Shown here: in pieces, positions 27,559 through 36,672 of the stretch
Layout: every line of letters starts with the position of its first letter
How positions within the stretch are numbered: the stretch's first letter is position 1
Assembly (NCBI GenBank): GCA_949289045.1
Contig: CASEMN010000005.1
Coordinates: 81,855-145,854 of the forward strand
Length of the DNA stretch: 64,000 nt
Reading direction: 5' to 3'
Source: an uncultured Oscillospiraceae bacterium
GTDB lineage: Bacteria > Bacillota > Clostridia > Oscillospirales > Acutalibacteraceae
Program-made: the position numbers and the translations under genes
Notes under the pieces: generated by a model
Seen by the model: only the letters and a program-made list of their open reading frames with translations
What the model was told of the DNA's origin: nothing
The model's database searches: none

Positions 27559-29871
27559 GTGAAAAACAATATTTTAACTTTACCGTCAGCATATATTAAA
27601 GGAGTTCCCAGAGGGGCAAAAGAGGTGCTGTTTCATCTTCTGTCGGGATGCTGTGGGTTTGTTATGGCGCAAACAGGAATTTTCGGAAATTATTCACCCT
27701 TCGGAATAGCTCTTACCGCTGCGCTGCCGGTGGATTATATACTTTCGGGAGCCGTAGGAGCCGGTGCAGGCTATATCTTGACTAAAGATATGGACATGCC
27801 TTTGCGATATATAGCGGCTCTGACCATTGTTACAATTACCGCTTATTCAGTACGAAAAAGCAGGAAAATAAAAAGCGATACTTTGTTTTTGAGTCTTTGC
27901 GCTTTCGCAGCGGCTTTTTTAAGCGGAATAGCGGTTTGTATTGCGGACGGGTTTTCTGGGGGAGCTTTAATTATGTATGCCGGTGAATCGCTTCTTGCAG
28001 GAGGCAGCACATATTTTTTCAAACGGTCTTTTGATGCCGGAGAAAGAGGTACGTCGGCTCTAACCGGGGTGGAAAAAAGCTGTCTTGTAATAACGGGAAG
28101 TATACTTATCGCCTGCGCTTCTGGAATCACAATTTTCAGTATTTCACCGGGCAGAATATTTGCGGTGCTGGTAATCCTTTTTGCGGCTTCTCTTTGGGAA
28201 GAGCGGGGCGGAGCCGTTTCCGGTGCGGCAATAGGAGCAGTTATGTCTCTGCTGCCTGATTACGGCTATCTTGGCGGAGTTTATTCAGCGGGCGGCCTCG
28301 TAGCGGGAGTGTTTTCCGGCGGCGGACGTTTTGCCTCAGCCTGTGCCTTTGCTCTTGCGGGAGGAATAGTGACTTTAGCTGCAACAGGAGGAGAAAACGC
28401 TGTACCTACCCTTGTTGAAACAGCCCTTGCCACAACTATATATGTTGTTATACCCAAAGGCGCTTGTGAAAAACTTAAAAAGCTGTTTGCCGTTAAAGGA
28501 GAAGAGAAAAAGAAAAGCACCGGAATGAGAAGAGCACTTGTTATGCGTCTGGATGTAGCTTCTAAAGCGATGTCCGAGGTTTCGAGATGCGTTGAAAAAA
28601 TAACCCATAACCTTCGTACTGTTGAAACTCCGGAGCTGACTCTTGTATATTCGAGAACACAAAATTCAGTTTGCCGGAAATGCGGACTGCATTCCTTTTG
28701 CTGGGACAAAAATTTCAGCGATACAATTGATGTTTTTTCGCAAATGGCAAATGTGCTCCAAAACGGAGAAGAGCTTACTCGGGACAGACTTCCCGCTCAT
28801 TTTGCAAGGCGGTGCATAAGAAGCACAGCGTTAACTGAAGCCATGCATGAGGAATATGAAAAATTCACGGAAGGCATAACTTCCGGTCAAAAAGTAACCC
28901 AGGTAAGGGGGATTGTCTCCGACCAGTTCGGAGCGGTGGCGGACATGCTTCACAGCCTTTCCGAAGAATTTGAGCAGGCGAGGGGATTCGACAGAGATTC
29001 TGCCCTGCGTATAAGGAGAGTTCTCGAAAAGTATTCGATAATTCCGGAAGACATCTGCTGTATTACAGACCCTTATGACAGAATGACAGTTGAAATCTGC
29101 TGTAAAAAAACGACGGGAAAAATCAATGCAGGGGGACTGACTCAGGAGATTTCCGCAGCATGTGGAAGGGAATTTGCAATGCCCAGCGTAACCAATATGG
29201 GATCAAACGAGCTTATCACCTTCGGAGAGAGAGCGGTTTATACTGTGGATGTGGGTGCCTGCCAGTATGCAAGCAGTGACTGTGTGCCCTGCGGAGATGC
29301 CTATGAATATTTCAGCGACGGAAGAGGCAGGGAAATTATGGTAATAAGCGACGGAATGGGAACGGGCAGGCGTGCTGCTATAGATGGAAACATGGCGTCG
29401 GGCTTGCTGTCTCAGCTTATAAAATCCGGTTTCGGCTTCGACTGCTCTTTAAAAATAGTAAATTCCGCTCTGCTTTTAAAATCGGCGGAGGAGTCCTTTG
29501 CAACTCTCGATATCGCCTGCCTTGACCTGTTTACCGGAAAGGTTCAGATATTTAAAGCGGGAGCTCCTGCGACTTTTGTGCGAAAAAAAGGTAAGGCGGC
29601 TAAAACTGAAAAGCCATCCCTTCCGGCGGGAATTTTAAGGGAGGTTGAATTTGCAAAAACCGAAATTGTCTTGGAAGAGGGCGATATAATTCTTATGGCT
29701 TCTGACGGAGCGATAAACGGCGGAGATGACTGGATACTTTCGGAGCTGGAGCTCTGGCACGAAGGTACTGCGGCAGAACTCGCCGGTCACATTGCTTCAC
29801 AGGCGAAAAAAAGACGGTCGGATATACGTCCCGACGATGTTACGGTAACGGCGGCAATAATAGGAAAATAA
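27559..29871 (+). CDS. spoIIE: Stage II sporulation protein E (PP2C phosphatase)
   Basis: About 770 residues. The N-terminal half has about ten hydrophobic segments (to about residue 310). A central region contains a C-x2-C...C motif (SVCRKCGLHSFCW) and FtsZ-interacting-type coiled sequence. A C-terminal PP2C domain has VISDGMGTGRRAAIDGNMASGLLSQL and the closing ILMASDGA, with the metal-binding Asps. SpoIIE dephosphorylates SpoIIAA to activate sigma-F in the forespore. Start is uncertain: GTG 27559 (GTGGTG upstream), GTG 27547 or TTG 27529. Monocistronic. Confidence 0.95.
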   Translation: MKNNILTLPSAYIKGVPRGAKEVLFHLLSGCCGFVMAQTGIFGNYSPFGIALTAALPVDYILSGAVGAGAGYILTKDMDMPLRYIAALTIVTITAYSVRKSRKIKSDTLFLSLCAFAAAFLSGIAVCIADGFSGGALIMYAGESLLAGGSTYFFKRSFDAGERGTSALTGVEKSCLVITGSILIACASGITIFSISPGRIFAVLVILFAASLWEERGGAVSGAAIGAVMSLLPDYGYLGGVYSAGGLVAGVFSGGGRFASACAFALAGGIVTLAATGGENAVPTLVETALATTIYVVIPKGACEKLKKLFAVKGEEKKKSTGMRRALVMRLDVASKAMSEVSRCVEKITHNLRTVETPELTLVYSRTQNSVCRKCGLHSFCWDKNFSDTIDVFSQMANVLQNGEELTRDRLPAHFARRCIRSTALTEAMHEEYEKFTEGITSGQKVTQVRGIVSDQFGAVADMLHSLSEEFEQARGFDRDSALRIRRVLEKYSIIPEDICCITDPYDRMTVEICCKKTTGKINAGGLTQEISAACGREFAMPSVTNMGSNELITFGERAVYTVDVGACQYASSDCVPCGDAYEYFSDGRGREIMVISDGMGTGRRAAIDGNMASGLLSQLIKSGFGFDCSLKIVNSALLLKSAEESFATLDIACLDLFTGKVQIFKAGAPATFVRKKGKAAKTEKPSLPAGILREVEFAKTEIVLEEGDIILMASDGAINGGDDWILSELELWHEGTAAELAGHIASQAKKRRSDIRPDDVTVTAAIIGK

Positions 29872-29873
29872 AT

Positions 29874-29957
29874 ATGTTCCCTTTCCTGTGGGTTAAGAGT
29901 TAAAGCATTTAAACTTAGTTTTAACCGCTTTGTAAATCCTCTTAGGAAAGGGACATT
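29874..29957 (+). terminator. Long stem-loop after spoIIE
   Basis: TGTTCCCTTTCCT pairs with AGGAAAGGGACA across an inner GGTTAA...TTAACC stem, followed by TTTTTG. Works as an intrinsic terminator of unusual length (about 80 nt). Confidence 0.7.
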
Positions 29958-30039
29958 TTTGCTTTTTAAAACATAAATTTACTTGCGGATTTTCTAAAAT
30001 TGAACCTTTACTAAAACCTGTGTTTGGATATTTATATAA

Positions 30040-30068
30040 TTGACTATAAGCGGTGGATATACTATAAT
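30040..30068 (+). promoter_or_regulatory. Sigma-A promoter of purA
   Basis: TTGACT (30040-30045), 17-bp spacer, TATAAT (30063-30068). The short leader contains an AAGCGCCC/GGGTGCTT hairpin (about 30081-30101), a possible attenuation or stability element. Confidence 0.8.
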
Positions 30069-30126
30069 TATCAAGGAGAAAAAGCGCCCCTGAGGGTGCT
30101 TTCCTTAATTGCGGAGGTGTGTTTAA

Positions 30127-31410
30127 TTGGTAAAGGCAATTGTCGGAGCAAACTGGGGCGATGAAGGAAAAGGTAAAATCACCGATATGTTTGCAGCTGA
30201 GTCCGATGTAGTAATCCGTTTCCAGGGCGGAGCAAATGCAGGCCATACAATTATTAACGATTACGGAAAGTTTGCGCTGCACCAGCTTCCTTCGGGAGTT
30301 TGTTACAGCCATACGGTCAATATCATAGGCAACGGAGTAGCTGTTGATATTCCGAAACTTATGGATGAAATCAAATCTGTAACCGATAAGGGTGTGCCCA
30401 TGCCTAAGATAATGGTATCAGAGCGTGCTCAGATGATGATGCCCTACCATGTGCTTCTTGATGTTTATGAAGAAGAGCGCTTAGGCAAAAACAGTTATGG
30501 TTCTACAAAATCAGGTATAGCTCCTTTCTATTCGGATAAGTATGCGAAAAAGGGCTTTCAGATATGCGAGCTTTTTGACGAAGAATACCTTCGTGAAAAG
30601 CTTGAGGGCGTAGTAGAGGTTAAAAATCTTACCTTAAAGCATGTTTACGGTAAGTCAGGAAGCGATCTTCTTGATGCAGATGAGATCTTTAAAACTCTCA
30701 TGGAGTACCGTGATATGATAGCTCCCTTTGTAGCCGATACTTCAAAATTTATTGCTCAGGCAATAAAGGACGGCAAGAAGATTCTTCTTGAGGGTCAGCT
30801 TGGTTCTCTTAAGGATCCTGATTTCGGTATTTATCCCATGGTTACTTCTTCTTCAACTCTTGCCGGTTACGGCAGCGTAGGAGCAGGAATACCTCCTTAT
30901 GAAATTAAGGATGTTGTCGCTGTTACAAAGGCATATTCCAGCGCAGTAGGAGCAGGAGAATTTGTCAGCGAAATCTTTGGCGATGAAGCAGAAGAAATGA
31001 GAAAAAGAGGCGGAGATGCAGGCGAATACGGCGCTACAACTCACCGTCCCAGAAGAATGGGCTGGTTTGACTGCGTTGCAACCCGTTACGGCTGCCGGGC
31101 TCAGGGAGCAACAAGTGTTGTGCTTACAGCTATCGACTGCCTTTCATATCTTAAAGAAATCCCCGTCTGTGTAGGTTATGAAATAGACGGTGAGGTAACA
31201 GGCGATTTCCCTGTTACACCTAAGCTTAAAAAGGCAAAGCCTGTTCTCAAAGTACTTCCCGGTTGGGGTACTGATATAAGAGGCATAAAGGAATTTGACA
31301 AGCTTCCCAAAGAGGCTCAGGACTATGTTCTCTTTATCGAAAAAGAAATCGGAGTGCCGATTAAGATGGTATCAAACGGCCCCGGACGTTCCGAGGTAAT
31401 TTTCAGATAA
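30127..31410 (+). CDS. purA: Adenylosuccinate synthetase
   Basis: A 427-residue enzyme. VKAIVGANWGDEGKGKI at the N-terminus is the GDEGKGK phosphate loop with catalytic Asp. GGANAGHTI holds the catalytic His. GSTKSGIAPFYSDKYAKKG is the IMP-binding segment. EYGATTHRPRRMGWFD is the C-terminal GTP/substrate signature. It joins IMP and aspartate with GTP hydrolysis in AMP synthesis. TTG start at 30127 with GCGGAGGTG upstream. The downstream neighbour guaA makes GMP from the same IMP pool. Confidence 0.97.
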   Translation: MVKAIVGANWGDEGKGKITDMFAAESDVVIRFQGGANAGHTIINDYGKFALHQLPSGVCYSHTVNIIGNGVAVDIPKLMDEIKSVTDKGVPMPKIMVSERAQMMMPYHVLLDVYEEERLGKNSYGSTKSGIAPFYSDKYAKKGFQICELFDEEYLREKLEGVVEVKNLTLKHVYGKSGSDLLDADEIFKTLMEYRDMIAPFVADTSKFIAQAIKDGKKILLEGQLGSLKDPDFGIYPMVTSSSTLAGYGSVGAGIPPYEIKDVVAVTKAYSSAVGAGEFVSEIFGDEAEEMRKRGGDAGEYGATTHRPRRMGWFDCVATRYGCRAQGATSVVLTAIDCLSYLKEIPVCVGYEIDGEVTGDFPVTPKLKKAKPVLKVLPGWGTDIRGIKEFDKLPKEAQDYVLFIEKEIGVPIKMVSNGPGRSEVIFR

Positions 31411-31505
31411 ATCTCCACTTATGTACAGTTGCTTTTAATGAGCAGATGTTTATATGATACTCACGGCATCGGATGGATGTTAATAAATATAAGGAGTTGC
31501 AAAAC

Positions 31506-32810
31506 ATGAAACAGGATATGATTGTGATTTTGGACCTTGGCAGCACAGAAAATACCCGCATTGCAAGAGCTGTACGTGATTTAGGCGTTTACAGCGAAAT
31601 CTGCAATTACGATATTACTGCCGCAGAGCTTAAAAAGCTCCCCAATGTAAAGGGCGTTATTATCAGCGGCGGCCCCAACAATGTTGTTGACGGAGTTAAA
31701 ATTGACGTCAGCGATGAAATCTATGAGGCTGGCTATCCTGTTATGGCAGCAGCTCATAACGCAAAGTGTGAAGAGGTTCTCGAAAGCTGGCCTGCAGATG
31801 ATGAGAAGCTTAAGAAAATTCTCTCCGCTTTCGTCTTTGATAAATGCCACGCTGAGGCAAACTGGAACATGAAAAACTTTATTGCCGATCAGATTGAGCT
31901 TATCAGAAATCAGGTCGGTGACCGCAAGGTGCTCCTTGCACTTTCCGGCGGTGTTGATTCATCAGTTGTCGCAGCTCTTCTTATTAAAGCTATCGGCAAT
32001 CAGCTCTACTGCGTCCATGTAAACCATGGTCTTCTCCGTAAAGGCGAGCCTGAGCAGGTTGTAAGAGTATTCCGCAACGAGCTCGGAGCAAACCTTACTT
32101 ATGTTGACGCAACAGACCGCTTCCTTGATAAGCTTGCAGGTGTTGCAGATCCGGAGCAGAAGAGAAAGATTATCGGTGCAGAGTTCATCCGTGTATTTGA
32201 GGAAGAGGCACGCAAGCTTGAGGGCATTGACTTCCTTGCACAGGGTACAATTTATCCCGATATTATAGAGAGCGGTACAAAGACAGCTAAGGCTGTTAAG
32301 GCACACCATAACGTTGGCGGACTTCCTGAGGATCTCAAGTTTGAGCTTGTTGAGCCTCTTCGCCAGCTCTTCAAGGATGAAGTTCGTGCCTGCGGCGTAG
32401 AGCTTGGTCTTCCCGCAAATATGGTATACCGTCAGCCTTTCCCCGGCCCCGGACTTGGTGTTCGCTGCCTTGGAGCAATCACAAGAGACCGTCTTGAGGC
32501 TGTACGTGAGTCTGATGCAATCCTTCGTGAGGAGTTTGATAAAGCAGGTCTTGCAGGAAAGGTATGGCAGTACTTCACAGCTATTCCGGATTTCCGTTCA
32601 GTCGGTGTCCGTGACCATGAGAGATGCTATGAGTATCCCGTAATAATCAGAGCCGTCAACACCGTTGACGCTATGACAGCAACTGTCGAGCCCCTCGACT
32701 GGGATGTACTCTTCAAAATTACAAACCGCATCCTCGCAGAGGTAAAAGGTGTAAACCGCGTCTGCTACGATGTTTCACCTAAGCCCATTGCTACAATTGA
32801 GTGGGAATAA
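31506..32810 (+). CDS. guaA: GMP synthase with degenerate glutaminase domain
   Basis: A 434-residue protein; usual GuaA is about 510-525. The ATP-pyrophosphatase half is intact (LALSGGVDSS at 147-153) and the dimerisation domain is complete, with FPGPGLGVRCLG and a KPIATIEWE end. The N-terminal class I glutaminase domain is cut to about 110 residues: the nucleophile motif G-x-C-x-G reads A-A-A-H-N-A (81-86), and the region that should hold the catalytic His-x-Glu is absent. I infer use of free ammonia or a separate glutaminase. ATG 31506 has AAGGAG upstream. Its last codons are the attachment core of the integrated elements downstream. Confidence 0.93.
   Translation: MKQDMIVILDLGSTENTRIARAVRDLGVYSEICNYDITAAELKKLPNVKGVIISGGPNNVVDGVKIDVSDEIYEAGYPVMAAAHNAKCEEVLESWPADDEKLKKILSAFVFDKCHAEANWNMKNFIADQIELIRNQVGDRKVLLALSGGVDSSVVAALLIKAIGNQLYCVHVNHGLLRKGEPEQVVRVFRNELGANLTYVDATDRFLDKLAGVADPEQKRKIIGAEFIRVFEEEARKLEGIDFLAQGTIYPDIIESGTKTAKAVKAHHNVGGLPEDLKFELVEPLRQLFKDEVRACGVELGLPANMVYRQPFPGPGLGVRCLGAITRDRLEAVRESDAILREEFDKAGLAGKVWQYFTAIPDFRSVGVRDHERCYEYPVIIRAVNTVDAMTATVEPLDWDVLFKITNRILAEVKGVNRVCYDVSPKPIATIEWE
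32799..32810 (+). other. Attachment core 1 (left end, in guaA)
   Basis: GAGTGGGAATAA encodes the last residues E-W-E and stop of guaA. The same 12 bp recurs exactly at 47237, 50889 and 54202. Integration here leaves guaA complete. Confidence 0.88.
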
Positions 32811-32878
32811 GCAAAAAGTGGATATGAGGGCCCGCAAACCCGCATAAACACTGGGTTTTTGATTTTCAAAATCCCTAT

Positions 32879-32898
32879 TTGATAGCAGATTGATAGCA
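32879..32898 (+). repeat. Integrase arm-type repeats, element A
   Basis: TTGATAGCA at 32879-32887 and 32890-32898, 11 bp apart (one helical turn). Equivalent pairs lie 55-70 bp after cores 2 and 3. Confidence 0.6.
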
Positions 32899-32986
32899 CT
32901 CGTCAAATCCCGATTTATTGAGTTTGAAAAGAAAAATCGGGTGGCTTGCGAGTAGCCTGAAAATCCTCATCTTTTTATTCATAAGT

Positions 32987-33030
32987 AAAAGGTCTAACTG
33001 ATTTTTGCTGATCAGTTAGACCTTTTTTAT
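32987..33030. terminator. Terminator in left arm of element A
   Basis: Perfect 16-bp stem AAAAGGTCTAACTGAT / ATCAGTTAGACCTTTT, loop of 8, T-run. It insulates guaA from the minus-strand repressor gene and works in both directions. Confidence 0.85.
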
Positions 33031-33103
33031 TTTGCTCTCATTTATCTGAATTTTCTGATTTTGTGCAACAAACGGCCTCTCCCGTGGCTTACAAGTGAGA
33101 GGT

Positions 33104-33592
33104 TCAGATCAGACCCTCCGGCGGCACCTTGACGCGCAGCTGGCTGCTGTCGTACTCCGGGTAGTGGTAACGCCAGCGGTCGTACTCCTCCTGGGAGATC
33201 TCCCCGGCCTCCAGCTTGGCGGCCTGTTCCTGCCAGGCCCAGAGCATTTCGTGCAGCCGGGCGGCGTCCTTGTTTTGGCGGAAATCTACCTGCAAGGCAA
33301 GCTCACCGTCCTGCTCCGTGATCTTCAAACCGTAGTTGTCCTCCAGAGTAAACAAGGTGTGCATCAGCCCTACATAGGAGTCTATATCCGGCACGGAGAG
33401 TGCATGAGGCGAAACATCCAGTACCTGCGCCAGGGCGGCAGTCAGATCGGCCTTAGGGGTTCTTGATCCTGTTTCGTACTGTGCCAGGCGCACATCAGCA
33501 GACTTCTCCGGGAAGCCCAGCGCCATACCGAGATATTTCTGTGTCATCCCCCGCAGGAGACGGAAAAAGTGAATCCGTTCGCCAATCGCCAT
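33104..33592 (-). CDS. XRE-type repressor of element A
   Basis: A 162-residue protein. The N-terminal helix-turn-helix (about residues 3-58) has GERIHFFRLLRGMTQKYLG and AQYETGSRTPKADLTAALAQVLDVS. A C-terminal acidic helical region has EEYDRWRYHYPEYDS. It is a close relative of the element B repressor at 47470, which shares GERI-FFR-LRGMTQK and the WRY-YPE tail. It is transcribed divergently from the excisionase/integrase genes; GCTTAG/CTAAGC boxes lie in both promoters. Probably the lysogeny-like switch that keeps excision off. Confidence 0.85.
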   Translation of the reverse strand: MAIGERIHFFRLLRGMTQKYLGMALGFPEKSADVRLAQYETGSRTPKADLTAALAQVLDVSPHALSVPDIDSYVGLMHTLFTLEDNYGLKITEQDGELALQVDFRQNKDAARLHEMLWAWQEQAAKLEAGEISQEEYDRWRYHYPEYDSSQLRVKVPPEGLI

Positions 33593-33641
33593 ACATCCAG
33601 CTCCTATCTATGGTTGTTCTTATATGCAACATAGCATATTT

Positions 33642-33754
33642 GCTTAGTTTTGTCAAGATAATCTAAGCAAATTTATTTAATAATATTTCTTTCAAAAGGC
33701 TTGAACTAAGCTTATATGTATAGTATTATGAGAATACTAAGCGAATAAGCTTAG
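33642..33754. promoter_or_regulatory. Divergent promoters with CTAAGC operator boxes, element A
   Basis: Minus-strand TTGACA-17-TATGTT drives the repressor; plus-strand TTGAAC (33701-33706)-17-TATTAT (33724-33729) drives excisionase/integrase. CTAAGC/GCTTAG boxes occur at 33642, 33663, 33706, 33737 and 33749. Two lie in promoter spacers, and the last two form CTAAGC-N6-GCTTAG. Confidence 0.7.
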
Positions 33755-33895
33755 ATAATATAGCGCATCAAATGGCCCGCCAGATTTTTGGTTGCGAAAC
33801 TGAGAAAAAGTGGCGGACATAAGTAAGGAGGTATTTATGATACACAACGCTTGCAGGCAGCAGTCACCACCAACAAAGAAAGGAAGGGATTTACC

Positions 33896-34099
33896 ATGGC
33901 AAATCAGATTTTTATGCGTGTGGACGAAGTGGCCGAAGAGCTGGGGGTATCCGTCCCCTACGCCTACAAGCTCATCCGGCAAATGAACGAGGAACTGGCG
34001 AAAACCGGCTGTATCACGATTTCCGGGCGGATCGACCGCAAGTTCTTCCATGAGAAGTTTTATGGCACGAGAACCGAGACGACGAGAAAGGGGGAGTAA
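33896..34099 (+). CDS. Excisionase-type winged-helix protein
   Basis: A 67-residue DNA-binding protein. MRVDEVAEELGVSVPYAYKLIRQMNEELAKTG is a MerR/Xis-like helix-turn-helix, followed by a small wing (ITISGRIDRKFFHEKFYG). This is the usual companion of Tn916-like tyrosine integrases and directs excision. The ATG at 33896 follows AAAGGAAGGG. It ends 3 nt before the integrase start. A close homologue is at 48296 in element B. Confidence 0.85.
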   Translation: MANQIFMRVDEVAEELGVSVPYAYKLIRQMNEELAKTGCITISGRIDRKFFHEKFYGTRTETTRKGE

Positions 34100-34102
34100 T
34101 TT

Positions 34103-35185
34103 ATGGCAGCGTTCAAGAACAAGGACAACGGCACCTGGTATGTGCAGTTCCGCTACACCGACTGGAAGGGCGAGCGCCAGCAGAAGCTCAAAAGGGGCTT
34201 TGCCACCAAACGGGAGGCCCTGGAATGGGAACGGGAGTTCCTGATGGAAAAGCAGGCCGATGTGAACATGACCTTTGAGAGCTTCGTTGTTCTCTATGAG
34301 AAGGACATCAAGCCCAAGCTGAAACTCAACACCTGGCGCACCAAGGAGAGCATTATCCAGAAGAAGATCCTGCCCTATTTTGCCAAGCGGAAGCTGTCGG
34401 AGATCACATCCAAGGACATCATGCGCTGGCAGAACGAGATCCGGGAAATGCGGGACTGTCACGGCAAGCCCCTGTCAAAAACCTACCTTAAGACGGTTCA
34501 CAATCAACTTAGCGCCATTTTCAACCACGCTGCCCGGTTTTACGGCCTGAACCTCAACCCGGCCCGGCAGGCGGGGAACATGGGGGCAGAGGAACGGAAG
34601 GAGATGCTGTTCTGGACCCGGGAGGAGTACGCCAGGTTTTCCGAGGCCATGATGGATAAGCCATTGTCCTTCTACGCCTTTGAGGTGCTTTACTGGTGCG
34701 GTGTCCGGGAAGGTGAGCTGCTGGCCCTGACCCCGGCGGACTTCGACTTTGAGAAACGTACCCTCACCATCAACAAGTCTTATCAGCGTCTCAACAAGCA
34801 AGATGTCATCACTACCCCAAAGACGCCCAAGAGCAACCGGGTGATCCAGTTGCCTCAGTTCCTATGTGATGAACTTCAGGACTACCTCAAGCAGCTCTAC
34901 GGCGTGGAGCCGGACAGCCGGATGTTCCCCATCAGCAAAAGCTATCTCCACCGGGAAATGGACCGTGGCTGCAAGCAAACTGGGGTAAAGCGCATCCGCA
35001 TACACGATTTGAGACACAGCCATATCAGTTTGTTGATCGACATGGGCTTTACCGCCCTGGCCATCGCAGAGCGTGTGGGGCATGAGAGCATCGACATCAC
35101 CTACCGCTACGCCCATCTGTTCCCCACCCGGCAGGTGGAAATGGCCGACAAGCTGGATTCGCTGAAAAATGAGAAGGGAGTGTAA
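34103..35185 (+). CDS. Tyrosine integrase of element A
   Basis: A 360-residue site-specific recombinase. An N-terminal AP2-like arm-binding domain (KNKDNGTWYVQFRYTDWKGERQQKLKRGF) is followed by a SAM-like core-binding domain (about 65-165). The catalytic domain has Arg in GVREGELL (about 203), HDLRHSH (His about 301) and VGHESIDITYRYAHL (His and catalytic Tyr, about 325-335). All catalytic boxes are present, so it is probably active. It is the only complete integrase in the array and may serve elements B and C in trans. Codon usage is markedly GC-rich compared with the host. Confidence 0.93.
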   Translation: MAAFKNKDNGTWYVQFRYTDWKGERQQKLKRGFATKREALEWEREFLMEKQADVNMTFESFVVLYEKDIKPKLKLNTWRTKESIIQKKILPYFAKRKLSEITSKDIMRWQNEIREMRDCHGKPLSKTYLKTVHNQLSAIFNHAARFYGLNLNPARQAGNMGAEERKEMLFWTREEYARFSEAMMDKPLSFYAFEVLYWCGVREGELLALTPADFDFEKRTLTINKSYQRLNKQDVITTPKTPKSNRVIQLPQFLCDELQDYLKQLYGVEPDSRMFPISKSYLHREMDRGCKQTGVKRIRIHDLRHSHISLLIDMGFTALAIAERVGHESIDITYRYAHLFPTRQVEMADKLDSLKNEKGV

Positions 35186-35189
35186 GAAA

Positions 35190-35525
35190 ATGTCCAAGAA
35201 GAACTATGACAACCACAACCGATGGAGGAACAAGACGGTGGCTTTCCGGGTGTCGGTGGAGGAAGATCTCCATCTGGAAGCTCTGGTGAAGCTCACCGGC
35301 CTGACCAAGCAGGACTACATCATCCGACGGCTGCTGGAACGGGATGTAGTGGTCCAGGGCAACCCCAGGGTCTATAAGGCCCTGCGGGACCAGCTGGCCG
35401 CCGTGCTGGATGAGCTGCGCCGGATCGAGGCTGGGCAGGGTGTGAACGACGAGCTGCTGGACATCATCCGTATGATCGCTACCATTATGAACGGGATGCA
35501 GGAGGATTTCGCCTATGATCGATGA
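35190..35525 (+). CDS. MobC-like / ribbon-helix-helix protein
   Basis: A 111-residue protein. The N-terminal half has a ribbon-helix-helix pattern (NKTVAFRVSVEEDLHLEALVKLTGLTKQDYIIRRLLERD), and the C-terminal part is helical. This matches small relaxosome/MobC-like or copy-control proteins of Clostridia elements. The ATG at 35190 has AAGGGAG upstream; it starts 4 nt after the integrase stop. It overlaps the next gene by 11 bp. No relaxase gene is present nearby, so mobilisation would need one in trans. Confidence 0.65.
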   Translation: MSKKNYDNHNRWRNKTVAFRVSVEEDLHLEALVKLTGLTKQDYIIRRLLERDVVVQGNPRVYKALRDQLAAVLDELRRIEAGQGVNDELLDIIRMIATIMNGMQEDFAYDR

Positions 35526-36672
35526 AAAAAAGAAAATGACCGCCCAGGGCTCATCTGTTGGCGCAGATGATGGGCAGTCAATCTCCAAAACTCATGAAAA
35601 TAGTATACCCACTTCCGGGGAAGAAATCAACGATGAAATTGTAAATTCCCCGGACAGTCTGGAAGAAATGTACCGCAGGATGCAGCGTATGGCAGACCCT
35701 CGATACCTGCACACGCTCACCATGACGGAGCTGTTCCAGACCGCTTATATGAGCAGGCCACCAGTGGCGGAAGGGCTGCTTTACGCAGGGGCATATATCC
35801 TTGCCGGAGCGCCCAAAATCGGCAAGTCCTTTCTGGTGGCCCAGATTGCCTACCATGTCAGCACCGGGCAGGACTTGTGGGGCTACAAGGTCCACCAGGG
35901 AACAGTGCTCTACCTCGCGCTGGAAGATGATTTTCAGCGCATCCAGAGCCGGATGTTTATGATGTATGGCGTGAATGACACTCCCAATCTCCACTTTGCC
36001 ACCACGGCCGGAAAAATCGGGAACGGACTGGGCGAACAGCTGGAAAACTTCATGCAGGAATACCCGGACACCAAACTCATTATCATCGACACCATGGAAA
36101 AGATCCGGGAGGTTGGCGGTGAAGCATACAGCTACGCCAGTGACTACGAGATCATCGGCAGGATCAAACAGTTTGCCGATCAGCACGGTATTTGTGTGCT
36201 GACTGTCCACCACACCCGAAAGCAGCAGGCAGACGATTCCTTTGAGACGATTTCCGGCACCACTGGACTGCTGGGCTGTGCGGACGGTTCACTACTGATG
36301 CAGAAGAAAAAACGCACGGAACTGGATGCCACCATTAAGGTGGTGGGACGAGATCAGCCGGACCAGATCCTTTACTTGAAGAAGGCCCCTCAGACCCAGA
36401 TTTGGAACCTGGAACGCATGGAAAACGAGCTGTATAAAGAGCCGCCGGACCCGGTGCTGGAAGCGATTGCAAAGTTGGTAAAGGAACCCTGGAGCGGCAG
36501 CCCTACAGAGCTGGTTTCTTTCCTGCAAATAGATATGCTGCCGAACACCCTGACCAAACACCTGAATGTCAATTCGGGACGTCTGCTGTTGGCGTACAGT
36601 ATCCAGTATACGAACTCTCGTATCCATGCAGGGCGAAGGATTAAGCTGACTCCTATTTCGGAGAAAGCGTGA
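35515..36672 (+). CDS. RepA-like AAA ATPase
   Basis: A 385-residue RecA-fold ATPase. Walker A is LAGAPKIGKSFLVAQIA (about residues 97-112). Walker B is KLIIIDTMEKI (about 190). A conserved LTVHHTRK and SGTTGLLGCADGSLLM follow. This is the RepA/DnaB-like hexameric helicase family (AAA_25) found in plasmids and integrative elements. A C-terminal 75-residue extension resembles a winged-helix primase-type tail. It probably unwinds or loads replication machinery at an element origin; the inverted repeat immediately downstream is a candidate site. Confidence 0.8.
   Translation: MIDEKKKMTAQGSSVGADDGQSISKTHENSIPTSGEEINDEIVNSPDSLEEMYRRMQRMADPRYLHTLTMTELFQTAYMSRPPVAEGLLYAGAYILAGAPKIGKSFLVAQIAYHVSTGQDLWGYKVHQGTVLYLALEDDFQRIQSRMFMMYGVNDTPNLHFATTAGKIGNGLGEQLENFMQEYPDTKLIIIDTMEKIREVGGEAYSYASDYEIIGRIKQFADQHGICVLTVHHTRKQQADDSFETISGTTGLLGCADGSLLMQKKKRTELDATIKVVGRDQPDQILYLKKAPQTQIWNLERMENELYKEPPDPVLEAIAKLVKEPWSGSPTELVSFLQIDMLPNTLTKHLNVNSGRLLLAYSIQYTNSRIHAGRRIKLTPISEKA

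Noticed and set aside
32811..33095. A tRNA gene as the integration target
   Set aside because: No cloverleaf could be folded near the junction; the repeated core coincides with the guaA 3' end.
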